A DNA stretch of 64,000 bases from Priapulus caudatus (lineage: Eukaryota > Priapulida > Priapulimorpha > Priapulimorphida > Priapulidae). The notes under the pieces are model-generated. The model searched no databases and was not told the origin of the DNA. It saw only the letters and a program-made list of their open reading frames with translations. Every line of letters starts with the position of its first letter. Within the stretch, counting starts at the first letter, position 1. Location: the NCBI RefSeq assembly GCF_000485595.1, contig NW_014577761.1, positions 96,153-160,152 of the forward strand, given 5' to 3'. The position numbers and the translations under genes are program-made. Of this stretch, positions 13,432-27,307 are shown in pieces.

Positions 13432-13722
13432 TTTTTGTTTTTGTTTTAACGACGTTTTACTTTAGTACGTTCGCCGATTCGGTTTGCTGACGAGCGAATC
13501 TGTAGCTCACTTACACAGAACAAACATGCGTTCACGTGTCATATTTGAGTTTTCAATACTTATTTTGCACTTATGTCTATGAACATAATTACTAAAACTA
13601 CGTCTAATTGTTAAAATAGCAAACTTCTGCGTCTTATCATCAAATTTGTGTACATCCTCACTTCTTCAATCAGTGGCGCCGCCTATAAACAAGTATCATT
13701 CGGCCAGGAATCAACAAGGAAG
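13432..13722. promoter_or_regulatory. Compact head-to-head intergenic region (FHIP2 / FSTL1), putative bidirectional promoter
   Basis: The start codons of FHIP2 (minus, 13429-13431) and FSTL1 (plus, 13723-13725) are 291 bp apart and divergent, so this interval must hold both 5' UTRs and at least the core promoters. Visible motifs are CACGTG at 13533-13538 and TATAAA at 13684-13689, the latter only about 35 bp before the FSTL1 ATG. Promoter function is inferred from position. Confidence 0.6.
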
Positions 13723-16700
13723 ATGGTAAATATACACTTGGTCTCTAAACTTTGATTGTTATCCTGCATTTAAGTGGATTTGTTGAAAATTCCAATAAGT
13801 ATATATAATTATGAATATTGTCACATTTAATATTTCTTAATTTACATCGGTTTTGTTGTTTCTAGGAGCTTAAACTGGTAGTTGTGTTGGCGGCATTGGT
13901 TCTGGTCAGCTCTGCTGCAGTGGTGAGTCATATCCCAATTATTGTTACACATCTGAAACTACTCTCTGAAGCTTGTGACTTATAATGTATCTTCTCCCCT
14001 GCTTTCCTTCTATCAATCCTCTACCTTCTTTACTGGCTTTACCTCCACCTTCTCCAATTTCTTATCCTTCTAGCTCCATTCATGGAGATAGGGCTTCCAA
14101 AGCTGCCCTGATTATGTTTCTGTAACAGAATTCGTTTAGGGTATGGGGTTGCTAGCCTTACGACGGCAATTCATGGGTTTGCTAGGCTCCAACTAATCAT
14201 AGAGCCACTTGTGGTGACCATACTATCAAGAGCGTATAAAGAAGGCCTTCTTTATACGCTCTTGATACTATGCATAATACAGTAATATAGAGATAACAAA
14301 GTAATGCAATCCAATCTATTATTATAACTATATTGTTAAATTTAAATCAATAATTTTTTATATTTTTTATCGTGAAATATATAAATGCTGGGAGCTCAAT
14401 AAAAAAGTGTTGCTGCTTTGGCTTTAAGTTTAACAATATAGCTATGCCCAGCTTTTTGCAGATATATCATATAGCACTGCTTCAATTACTGTGTGGTTGG
14501 GATTTTCTAATAATTATTCTTATTCTAAAAGTTTTCGTGATTTTGTCTTTTTACGTTTTTGCATTTTCAAAAGGGATTAACTGCATTGTTAGGGATGCTT
14601 TTTGCCTTATTGAAATTGTTATTAGGCCAAAACAAAATATATGTGTGATTACCGTTACACTGTTACATGCCAAAAAAATAGGGTAGGTAGGTAGGGAAAA
14701 CATTTTATTTTCTTGAAATATTTTACTTACGAACCATGTCCGAAGGATGTGCGTTGTGCCTTTTGAAGCAGGAACTGTCCAATTCATTTTTTTTTTTTTA
14801 TAATTTTTTTTTGACCTTAAAGAAAATTGACAATAAAATGTTTAGGGTCGCTGGGAATAAATAGGGTCGGTCGGGAAACCGTAACCACACCTATATTTTG
14901 TTTTGGCCTTATTGTAGCGGTTGTAGGGGGATATGTTATTACAGAAATATTTTCGTCATATGGCTTGCTCAGATGATAGAAAATTAATCTTTATATCAGT
15001 ATCAGAAATCACATGTGGCTTTATTGCTAAAATATCATAAAAAGTAGAGCACTCACAACTTTTGTTAAAGCCGCAATATGCGCATCCAAACGCTAATTTC
15101 TCTAGTACTAGACTAGCAAATACTTCGTGTCATGCATAATCACACTACCTAAATGACAAAATAAACTCTAGTTCCTCCCATTTCACTGCGCGTTTGCTTA
15201 AAACTCACAAGAAAGAGGTGCAAAATCTGGCAATCTGGCGCCAATGCCGAATTCTTTGCCAAACAATTTAGCCCCGAATCGGTTAGGTGACGTCACATGT
15301 TGCTACGGGTTGCACCCGCTGTACAGTCGCTTGGTAGAGCAACGCGAAACTGTCAACAACTTCGGAGAATTTGAACAACATTGGAGGTATTTTCAAATAC
15401 CTTTTATAAGACAACGCACAGTGAAATAGGAGGAACTAGAGTTTATTTTGTCATAAGGTAGTATGATTATGCATGACACAAAGTATTTGCTAGTCTAGTA
15501 GTGGAGAAATTAGCGTTTGGATGCGCATATTGTGGCTTTAAGGTTTGTTTTATTATCTCGTAAGAATTTTTGTATAGAGGGTTTTCCTAAAATTCTCTCA
15601 GTGATTCTTTTTTTTTCAAAAAGTGCATATTTAGTAATCCTGACAGTATAATTAATAAAAAATTTATGACACATCCAAAAGTATATATATGTTTAGTCCA
15701 GAACAGTTAAGTATGAGGGTTTTTATATACTGTTTAAAATGGGTTATTTGACAATTAAGTTTACAGTATTATGTATATGAACATATTATGCTAATTGACA
15801 TATTGCTATTCATAGTACTCAAATTGTTTACAGAAAATATTTCAACAACAAGAAGCATTAGCTGAATGTTCTAAAATGTATCTAAACATCACAGCTCACT
15901 ACATTAGTACCCTCCTTCTTATCACTGGGAATATGCTGGAAGATTTATATATTTTCTAGCACATGTAGTTATATAAATTGGTACATATAATTTATACATC
16001 ATTCTTATCAGTTGTTATTTGGAATTTGCTTGTTACATGGAATTGAATATTGTAAATATTATAACAATGATCAAAATCATGTGTTTTCATTAAATTTATA
16101 CTTGTGTGTCCACTTGACCAACCACTAGACACGTCTTTCAATAATTTCGCATTTTAATTTGACTGCAAGTATATGTACATCTGCTTGAGTAAATTACTTC
16201 TGCCACTGCTGAAAGCAAATTGGTTCTCCTATTACTTCCTGACTAATCTGTTCATTCAACAAAATCTAATTTCACATGCGTTTAACTGCATGGCCACTTC
16301 TGCCCATGCTGCATATAGAAATTAGCATAGTCACCACCTTGATGTCGTCCATGGTAGTTTGCTGTGTGTAGAATTAATTCAGAATTGTAATAGAAATTAT
16401 GCAACCATGTATTCACTTAATTTCCTCGCGTTACCTACCACTAACTATCTCTTTTAATAATGTAGTGTTTCAAATTGTTTCGAATTCCATTTGCATCTGC
16501 TTATGAAAACAAATTGTGCTACTGGTAAAGGCAAATCAAAATGGAGGGAATTGCAGACTCATCTCACGTAAAGCAAGGTATTCTTACAAGAAAAAAACAA
16601 CATTTGCAGCATCCTAAATATTTCCACGAAGTTCCTCCACTTAATGCTGAGCAACGTAGAAAAAATTAATTGACTGGACAAGATTTTTCTATTATGATTG

Positions 16701-19700
16701 TTGCAAATACGTTCCAATATTGTTGCGACACACGTAAGGCTAAGAGCAGAATCAGAGCTGCATTGCGCTGGTATTGTCCCCCTTCCCCCACACACACAAA
16801 ACTGAACCGTTAAATGCCTTTTAAGTGGTTATACATTCTGCTTGAATAAACGATTATAATGGAGACCACGTAATATACGCTTTTGATTCTCCAGTCGTTT
16901 GATGCCGCGCGGGCAGGCATATCTAGCTAGTGGGATTTCCTTGTTAGTATTGTGTCAGTCCATGATTACATGTTTCCCTTGGCTCGGCTAGTAATCACAA
17001 ATCTCGTGATTGTGGTAGAGCTTATAGTTAAGAAATTTGCATTTTGGAGCAGTAATAATGCCAGCCCAAGTATTATCTGCATTTTTGGCGATACACCCGA
17101 TTGATCGCCCAGTATTTATTTAGTATTCATGCACAATTTTATGTGAAAAACATTTGCAAGATTCGCTGAGATGAGAAGCGTAGGAATTCAATTTCCCCCA
17201 AACACAAAACCTTCCTGTTTGCACACACGACGTTTTCGTTCAATATAATATGAATAACCGTCGGATACAATTTTAAATGGATAACTTTCATTGTGCACGA
17301 TGTTTCTATTTTGTTTTGCTAGTGCATAGAACTTAGAAGAGGCAATAGCCGCGGGCAAGTTGTGGACTGAACTGCATGTTTTGTGCCACCACACGGTTGA
17401 TAATTTCTTCTTTAGCAAATCCAAAAGCTTGTGAGCGCTGAATGCTCATATAGATGCTCACGCATGCGGGGGCTGTGTGGATTTGTTGTTAGATAGACGT
17501 ATGATCTTCGTGAATAGCGACCGTGCGGGGTAACTTAAAGTGATTACGTCACTGTTAATAGTAAAAGTAAAAAAAACATTTCAACTTTTCCACAAAATGC
17601 AAGTAATTCTATGTACTTTTTATGGTTAAATTGCTGCATTATACTTCCTATTTTACTATTATTATTGTTCGATGTAAACATACACTCGTGACTCATACAT
17701 ATAGCCCATAGCAAGCAATTAATGTCAGGATCATAATATCAAATCATCTAGTTGAGAAACAATCTTATCAGGTGAGAATTCGACGATACATTTTGATTTA
17801 GTTCCATTATAGTACTTACTTTTAATGTAAGAAAATGGCAACACAAATTTTTACAAATATACACCATAGAAAATTCGTGACGTAGCCAAATTAATGTCTC
17901 CAACCTTAATTAGTAGTTTCAGTTCTGGAAGGAAAGCGATGTAAGGTAGCGCTTGTGGTGCTAATGTACAGCGCACTTGGATGTGCGCGATCGACTTGCA
18001 ATGATGATGATGTGATGGGAAAAGGTGGTAAGCTACGTGGTAAAAGCCCTACATCGATTGCACCAATTTATGTCGATGATCGGTGGTGTGGAAAGAAAAG
18101 GAGGCTGGGATGGAAAGGAAAGGATGCGGTGCAGTATACGATGTGGGAGCACGTTAATGTGGTTCATTTCTGTTAAGCCAGTCTCTCCGTACTGTAGACG
18201 CTGCTTCCAACCGATAGAAAACGGTCTACGGTTTACAATCAACAGTACGTGGTTTGCGGTGCAATGACACACCCGGTTTACAATCCCTAGACATATTCCG
18301 ACAGTGCCCACTCCTTGGTGCGCAATACGCGCTCGTCTAGGTCGGATATAATCTGCGTAGTGTAAAGGTAGGGGGGCACACGAGCGATTTTTATCGCCCG
18401 ATCGCCGCGAATTTTAAAATCGCTCGAAAAATTCGCCCGTGTGCCCGTTCACGTCGACGCCGATTTTAATCGCCCGCACGAATCGCCCGTATCCAAAATG
18501 TTAGATATTTTCGGGCGATTATTTACGCCGGCGATTATTTACGCTGGCGATTATTTACGCTGGCAAATTCGCTCGTGTGCCCGTGTCCGGCGTATTTTGT
18601 CGCCCGATCGATTTTTCTAAACCAATCGGACGTGTTGTTGATATCATGTGATGTTAAAATCGGGCGATTAAATTCGCTACGTGTGCCCCTTCGTGATCGG
18701 GCGATTAAATTCGCTGGCGATTTTAATCGCCGCGATCGGGCGATAAAATACGCTCGTGTGCCCCTAGCATAATGACTTCGAATGAAATGCCATTGGCAAT
18801 TTCTGTCTTTATGTATTCACAGAAATTCATATGAATGATGTGGTGGTGCTTAGAACTGTGGGGTTGTAAGAATTTTCGGACCAACTTAAGACGTCATTTT
18901 TGCGAAAACATTTGGACAAGCAGATTATTACGTGCAATAGAAACTTCGCTTCTTATGCGCTATCGATCAGAAATTGACGGGGTAATGCCAACCAATTTTA
19001 TGTGTGCAGTTAATTGAGAATGCTAATTGAATGTCTGGGAATGGTATACTACTATCAAGAGCTAATTACTAGCTCTTGGTACTATTAAACAGTGCGGATT
19101 GACGTGCTAGTGTTCCGACGCTCTTGCCCGAGAGTATGCACGCATGTGTGGATGTAGCACTGTCATCAATCCTTGCTCGACTTGCATTTATCACAGAACT
19201 ACCGACGACGGTGCCATTCCGCGGCGTCCGTGTTAAATGTGCAGGCGTTGGTAATCAATGCTGCTCAGCGGACCGGAGGACGCATTGAAATTAACCCACG
19301 GGATTGATCATACAGTTGGCAGTGTCAGTGTTATTTCCTGCGGTGTATAAATGGGCTCACTTAGGGAACTGTGATCGATTTCTCTTAGTCGTTCTGTGGT
19401 TTGACAATCGCATAGCACCTTGGTCCATATTTGCTTCAAGATTAGTTTGCCAGAAATTTGACTAGATTATTTATTTATTCATTTTTAGCTCAGCTGACGA
19501 AGTCAGATGCAGCTTGTAGAATCGCATGATTGTCCGTCCGTCCGTGCGTCCGTCCATCCGTCCGTCCATCCGTCCGTGCGTCCGTCCATCCGTCCGTGCG
19601 TCCTCCGTCCGTCGGTCAACAGTTGGGCACAAATCTTATACGGTCTTGATATTCGGGACGTCGTGGGGGGGGGATCGCGAAAAGGACTCTGGAAATCGAA

Positions 19701-22700
19701 TTTGGGGGTCAAGGGTCAAAGGTCACGGTGTGTCAATGGAGGGGGAATATTTCCCCCTTAACTTAAGGTATAGGAGGAAATACGGAATTGCGGCACAAAT
19801 CTCAACGGCTTGACCTACGCTCTTAATATTCGATGTATAGTGTGATGAGGAGAAAACGCATCACCAGCGCGAAATTAGAGGTCACAGGTCAAAGCGCAGT
19901 GTGGGAAAGGTCAGATATATATCAGACATTTTCTGAGGACATGGTCTACACGGGACCCGACGTTGCCCACAACCACTTTTTTGCTCTTCCAGCCATGCCC
20001 TACCATTTTTCTATCACTCTTATTGGAAGGACATTGAATTTATTTTTAGCTGACCATGCGCAAGAGTAAGTGTCTGTATAACCTTGTTGACCCTCCAGAG
20101 GGGTTAACATGGAATTGTTGACTGTTAACAAAGGACACTGAACTGTTTTGCTATTAGGCCCCTCCACCCACCACTACAGCTCATGTTCAGACGGCACTTC
20201 CATAGATAACATGTTAATATAGCGACAGTCATTAAAGTATTCATACAGCTGTTACTATCTTTATTACTTGTAACTAGGGATATAAGTGGCGTTACTCAGT
20301 TGTGACCAGCTTGCGTTGAAGATAAAAATATCCAAAAATCCAACTCAAAAAATATCTATCCTATCCATGCATCCACTCCATCCATCTCCCATTCATCGCC
20401 ATCCCATCTCCTCCATCATCAGCGCCACGCATCCGCGCATCCCAATCCCATATCCCCACTCCTCATAAAATATAATGACATGCCATGCCATGCCATCCCA
20501 TCACATCGCATCCCATGCCATGCCAACGCATGCCATCCCATCCCATCACATCCCAAACAGTAAAAAATAATAAGAAATCAAAAGATAAAAGACATTAAAT
20601 ATAAAAAATAAAAATAAAAAAGTAAGAAATTAAAAATAATACATACTAAAGAGGTAGGTAAAGGGGAAAAAAGGAAAAAATGGGAAAATAAGTTCCCCAG
20701 CTGGGACTCAAACCCGGAATCCCGGTGTAGGAGACGGATGTTCTAGCGATTAGGCCACTGCACCGTTAAGGGTATACCCATGGATTCACACGTATGTGAT
20801 GTTAATCTGTATGCACCCCCATCTATTGATGAATAGAATTTTTATGAATTTTTAACTTTTTAAAATTTTTGTTTTAGCCAGAACCACCTCACAGACGTGC
20901 TGATTCTGAAAATATCTTTAGTTTTCCTCTAGGCTGCGGAGTTGTCTAGTTATGCGAGTACGAACTAATTTGGCTGAACAACTTTATATATATATATATA
21001 TTGCAGGAGTAGATAATCGGGAAGGAGTGTGACTTCAATAAACAAGGGAAATTCGTCGTTTACTAGCCTTATAATACCTACGATTTACTACGCGTAACTC
21101 ATCCAACTTGAGCTCAAATCGTACAGAGTACATTCGCCTAGCATCGTGCGAAATTGTTTCCTCGTATACACCAGCAATACGGAGATACAGACTAAAACGT
21201 ACAACACGATTATATTCATTCTTTGGCCATCAATCCGAACGTATTCCCTGCCGAACTTGCAAACAAAAGGCAGCTACTAACGCACTGTGGCTCACTCGGC
21301 AAGGCGGTGTGGCTCGCTGGGAGATTGGACATCGACGCAACACTCGGCGAGATAACCTTTGACCCGCCATACAGCTACATACTGGCATACCGGCATACAG
21401 CTGGTATGCCCCCCACGCACGCACGCCCACCGCAATCTTCCTGCGAGCCACACGCCTCGCCGAGTGAGCCACAGTGCGTTAGTAGCTGCCTTTTGTTTGC
21501 AAGTTCGGCGGGGAATACGTTCGGATTGATGGCCAAAGAATTGATAATCGTGTCGTACGTTTTAGTCTGTATCTCCGGATTGCTGGTGTATACGAGGAAA
21601 CGATTTCGCACGATGCTAGGTGAACGTACTGTGTACGATTTGAGCTCAAGTTGGATGAGTTACGCGTAGTAAATCGTAGGTATTATAAGGCTAGTAAATG
21701 ACGAATTTCTTTTGTTTATTGAAGTCACACTCCTTCCCTATTATCTACTCCTACCAGTAGGTATAGCAAAGCCTATCATAGATTTTTGATCTGTATTAGT
21801 AGTATCCTAGATATATGCTCTGAGCGCAAACGCGGTGGCAGGAGGGCGCACTTGATTCGGTTGTGAGTTTATCAGAAGAATACCTGGCTACAGTACACGT
21901 CAGTTGAGCGCTGTCGCTCTGCGGCACTTGTTATATGTTTTAGTATAACACCGCATACTTATACACAAGTTAGAGCAGAACTGCGCCATTCAGCTGTATT
22001 TGATCAATAATCTTTTCTTTAGTTTCCCAGTCATTAATCCGACAAGACAGCACTGGTTAGTTGTTTGTTTCCTTTGAGATTTCGTTCTAAATAATTCCTT
22101 CATCTCTTCAAATTAAAATTAAATATTTATCTTCGATGTGGGTTCATTTAGATAGCGGTCCGTTGATAATTCTTTGTCGTTTAGAACTTGTCAATATGAG
22201 TCAATTTTTATTGCATGATTGGAATGTTGTCTTAGATTGGTTTTAAAGTAAATGTTAGAAGTGGGACAGAATTTTATATTGATTCGCGATATACTGATCT
22301 CAGATCTATCTCATATTAAAATACAGCAGTATAATTTACATACTTACATTTGTACCATAATGTGCGAACGGTATTGCAGGAATCTTGCATTTCTGGTGCG
22401 GGTTGCTGAATTGTCCAGTTAACTTTATTTTACTAGTTACTACAAGACATCATATCATTATGAGTATAATGCTTGAATTTCCTATTGTTTTGCATGCGAA
22501 ATTTGGTTTTGAACTGAGTAATAATTGTAAATTTCCACACGATGCGCGACGAGTCTCGACCACGTACCGTTGTGGGTTTCACTCTATGGCCCCAATGATG
22601 CGTGGTCTATATCGTTATCCCCATGGGCCAGGCATGCCTAGTCGATATTTGTGTCTCTGTGTCCAAGGAGGCCTAGCCGGTATCTGTTTCTATCGCCAAG

Positions 22701-25700
22701 TATGCCCCGCTGGTATCCCTAGATGTATCTCCAAGGATGCCTATATTCAGTATGTGTATCCCCAAGTATGTCTCCAAGGATTCCTACTTCTAGTCAGTAT
22801 TTGTGTTCCCGAGGACGTGCAGTCGGTATCTCTCTCTGTCTCCAAGGATGACTAGTTGTGTAGTTGTGTATTTCCGCGGATGCCTAGTAGTCAGGGGTGT
22901 TAGGGATATTTTGGTTCACATTCTTCCAAAAGCACCAAATTTGGCCCAGATGTTGCCCATACCGATACTTTTCGATTTCTGGCGGGCGCCGGAATGGCGC
23001 CCCCCCGGGACCGCCATATTGGGCAATTCCCAATATGGCCACCACGGGTGGGGGGCAATGCTAGTTAAACATCCAAAAGATCTATAATTCATAAATAATA
23101 CCGACTTTTTTGGGGTTTTCAAAGTCTGGGAATCTGATTCTGATCTTACTGCCTCAGTGATTTGAGGCAAGGTCACCCTCAAGGCACCCCTAAAGGTATT
23201 TTGGGTCAAATAATCGTCATTTTTACGTGTTTTTTTTGTCCCATATTACAAACGCAACCATCATTTTATCCGGTTTCCGGGGTTGAGTACCCGAATCATG
23301 ACGCTTATTTGACACGATTTGAGGGCAATATTGTCATAGTCAGGGTCACGATAGAGGTCACCAGCGGAGGTGAATCGTACGTCAATTATAGGTAACAAAC
23401 ATTAAACACTAAAGACTTAGACATAATACTCACTTTTTAGGGATTTGTGGGCCTCTGAGAACCGATTGCTGATCTAATTTTGGCGATTTGAGACATAGTT
23501 GACGCACATTTTGGGGTTAAGGTCAAGTTTCAGCAGTGTACTACGATAAAAAATAAACAACAGATTATTCCAGGATCATTTTTATTAAAGTAATTCAGAC
23601 TAAAGTATTCAACTGGCATCTTCGCTATTCCCCAACAGCCACCCACTTCCCGCGATTTGCAAGGGACCCCGTAGCCTCGGAAAACACCGGCGTGGTTGCA
23701 TTTGCGACCTTCCTGTGGCATGCCTTGAGGCAGGCATCGCGTGCAAGAGAATGGGACATGTAACTGAAGCGGTCGCTGAGAGTGGTCATAGTGGTTGCGA
23801 TGTACTGGTGCACTTGTGCCATCACCCACTCACATGAAGGTCAGGAATTCTTGCGCTGAACCGAGGTGCAAGCCTGACTTCGGCAGTAGAAATGTGGCCT
23901 GTAGTAACGCTGCATTCATCACATGCTGGAACAGTGGCTGCTTGGGTAGGGCTTCCGTGATCTGCTTCCAGTGGTTGAGAGGCGATGCCCTGGCTCATTG
24001 ACACCAGCTTGCCCGCTACCCCTTGCTGTACATGAGTACCCACGAGAGCGTTCGAATCTGCTGGGCATATGTACAGACACCGATTGGCAGATGAAGTGGT
24101 CAAGGGTCGGTGTGAGAGCCACTAGTAGTGTCGTGAGTTCGTCATGCCTTGTCGCAGGCAGCCGCAGGCCGGTCTTCTTGGCCACATCAAGAAAACTGTG
24201 AAGTGTGTCACATCTGTAGGCCTGTGGAAGAGGGGTAGTGCAAGGACTTTGAAGGACGAGATTGGAGGGCGCGATGGGTATGGACTGGAATATCACGGTA
24301 CTTTTTTACGCAGTACCGAACCCCACCAGAGCTCTGATAGGCCGAGGTTCGAAAACTGGATTGCAAAAGCAGCTGATAAAACAGTGTCACCATGGCGAAC
24401 ATAGGCTGTTAGTATGACCTGCTTGCGGCATAATGCCAGATGCGTAAGATCCTTGTGTCGGCCTCGGAATGGTTCAGCGGTCTGAAGTGTTGTGAGGTAT
24501 CAATGCTTGTTGAGAGCTACTGGTCTCGAAACGGGTACTCAGGCGGAGCTTTCCAAACACCATTGTCGTTCTTTGAGATGCTGTGTGCTGATAATGAGAA
24601 GAGCCCTTCTTGTTTCTCGCTTCCTTTGTTTAGGCAAGCCATGTTCCATTCATCGCTTCGGAATTTGAGTGCTGCCATGGCCCCCGAAACCCTTTTTTTT
24701 TGTCCCCTTTTTTGTTTTCCCCCCCCCCCCCGTGGCCCTTCCCACGTCGTACTTGCGTAAGAGGCTTTTGAGGTTATTTTCCGTCGGGGTAATTATCCCA
24801 TACAGCGTCGATGCGTTGGGTTACCACTCTTCATTTGGCCTTCCAGAAATGGTACAGATGGGAAGCGGCAGCATACGTCTCTTGATGTTTTTGGCTGTTT
24901 GTGGGGCGGGCACCATGTCGATCAGCTGCTGCCATATCAACACCCAACTGTTGCTTGTTTGGCAGGGCAGCTGTGCGGCAGTGGGTGCATTGAGGATGAA
25001 GACATGTCCGACTTTCATCCCAGATCGCGAGCGAACCTGCGATCCGCCAGGCCTTGGTGGCTCTCCTCTGCTTTCGAAGCCGAAAGAAGTCTGTCATGTC
25101 TGCTGCGGACACGACTGAAGTGAGAGGAAAAGTGCGTGCTTAAAGGTCATAATTCCTGCATCTGTATGCCAGTTGTTCCTTCTAGCTTTTTTCTTGGGGT
25201 CAGGTCGGTTGCGAATGTTAGCAATGTTGTTCGCGCTTGATGGTGTATCAGATACCGGTACTGAAGCTTTTTCGCAGCCTTTCAATGACGGTATGCTGCA
25301 TGTAGGGCTTGTCAGCTTCATGGATTTGAGTAGCAGAATTAGCAACGGCCTGTTCATGACATGTCTGTGTATGAGTGGCACAAGTCCTGACGTGTAGTGA
25401 GTGAAAGGGTTGGCTAGTGCTCGACCACCTGTCGATGAACGATAGTAAGCATCATTCGAAACTTGACTTGCAGAGCTGTGTCTTCCTCATGATGAGGGCA
25501 GTGGAATGATGAGGTGGGTCGTGGATGGCCTGCCACCGCCTATCCCGCCCCCGCCCTGCCCCTCGAACTCCTCAACTATCGTGCGCAGGTCCACCCCCCA
25601 AGGGGGGAAAAAAAAAAATTGCGCAAGTAAAGCATTGTTTTCTTGTTCGGCGATTCACATTCTCCGAGAATCTGGATTTAAGCAAAGTACAGCGATTGTT

Positions 25701-27264
25701 TCTTGTTGGCGATTTCGACATTCTCAGACTCTGGCTTCCAGGTAAACCACACAGTACACACAGGCACACGCGCGAGCACGGCGCACGGGCACACGCAGCG
25801 ACGCACACGTCATCCCACACACAGCACGACGTACAGCTGACGCGCAACAGCGCACGCGCCGCGCACCTACGCAGCAGTCACGACAACACCCACACACACA
25901 TCGGTCGGGCAATCAGGGCAGAGCGTACCGCCTTGCGCAATCATGCGTGTATCGTGTCGCAAGATCTCTGTGTGAAATGGATGTCGGACGCGTAGTCTAA
26001 GGCGGTTCTCATCGAACCAGGTCGCGTAGGCATGCACCGGCCTTATTTTTTATTGGTGGCTCAGCGGGCCACCTACACGCGAACCGTTCAAGGTGTCCCG
26101 ACGCGTAACCGTTTCAGGTGCCATTGGCACCGGCCGGGCCACCGTTAAAGTCGAGCCCTGCGTCAGTGTGGCATGGCTCCTTATACTAAGGAAACAATAG
26201 TTTCTTAATTTTCTGAAAAGTCGTTGTCATCAGGTTCGGCATCGTTTGTCGGCTGGGCAGTGTGTCTTGGGAAGTGTTTGCTGGTGGAGAAACTCTCAAA
26301 CTTTTTTTGGAATGTGGGGTGACACACCAGAAACACTGCTTTGACGCCCCAAAATGACCTTTAGGTTGTTGACCTTGAAGGGGTGACTTGACTTCGAATC
26401 CTATTTATAATTAAGATCATGAATCGGATTTCCTACCCCTAACTAAAAAGTGTATTATGTGTGATGTCTAGCGTTCACTTTTGGTTTTTTACCTATAATT
26501 GATCGGTAAGGATTCACTCTCGGTCGGAGTGACTTCTATCGGACGCCTGACATGCGATATTGCCTCAATCGTTCAATATAGGTCAAGATTCGGGATTACT
26601 CAACCCCTGAAACTGAATAAAATGAGGTGCTGTTTGTATATATTGACAAAAGAACATGGACAAAAAATAGACATTTGACGCCCCAAAATGCACCTTTAGG
26701 GTGACCTTGAGGAGTGAGCTGACCTCAAATCACTGAAGTTACAGATAGAATGAGATTCCAGACCTTGAAAACGACCCTAAAAGTGGTATTGATTTATGAT
26801 TATAGTTCTTTTGGATGTGTTAACTAGTATTGACCCCGCACCCGGGGTGGTGGCGCATATTGGAATTTGCACATATGGCGGCCCCGGGGATGCGCCCATT
26901 CCGGCGCCCGCGCCAGAAATGAAAAGTATGTGTATGGCAACATCTGGGCCAAATTTGGTGCTTTTTGGAAAAATGTGAACCAAACGGCTTTTTAGCCCTA
27001 CGCACCCCTGACTATCATGGTGATATATCCTTATGTGTCTCAAAGGATGCCAAGGGCCTGAATTTTTTTCGGGCCCCCAAAAAATTTCCGAAAAAATAAA
27101 AAAAAAAAATGCGTGCTTAGGAAAAGCATCTCTGGCCGAGCCCCTGTCATTGTTTCAGAACGACAGTGCGTGGTGTGTGGCTGGGGGGTGCGTGTGCGTT
27201 GCGCTGGCGCTGGTGTGTGTGTCGGGGGCGTCGTGTGTGTGATGTGTGTGTGATGTGTGCGTGG

Positions 27265-27307
<43 letters not shown>

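Noticed and set aside
13684-13689. TATAAA as a firm FSTL1 core promoter
   Set aside because: It would leave a leader of under ten bases before the ATG. Kept only as a remark in the promoter entry.
20693-20766. Functional tRNA-Arg gene
   Set aside because: The acceptor stem does not pair, so only a pseudogene or SINE head is supported.
21108-21669. Open frames of 84-148 codons on both strands
   Set aside because: They are mirror images created by the two arms of the fold-back element; no family resemblance.
23530-25995. Clusters of 60-156-codon open frames in both orientations
   Set aside because: None is recognisable, frames overlap each other, and the region is the interior of a 4.1-kb transposon. 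Not called as genes.
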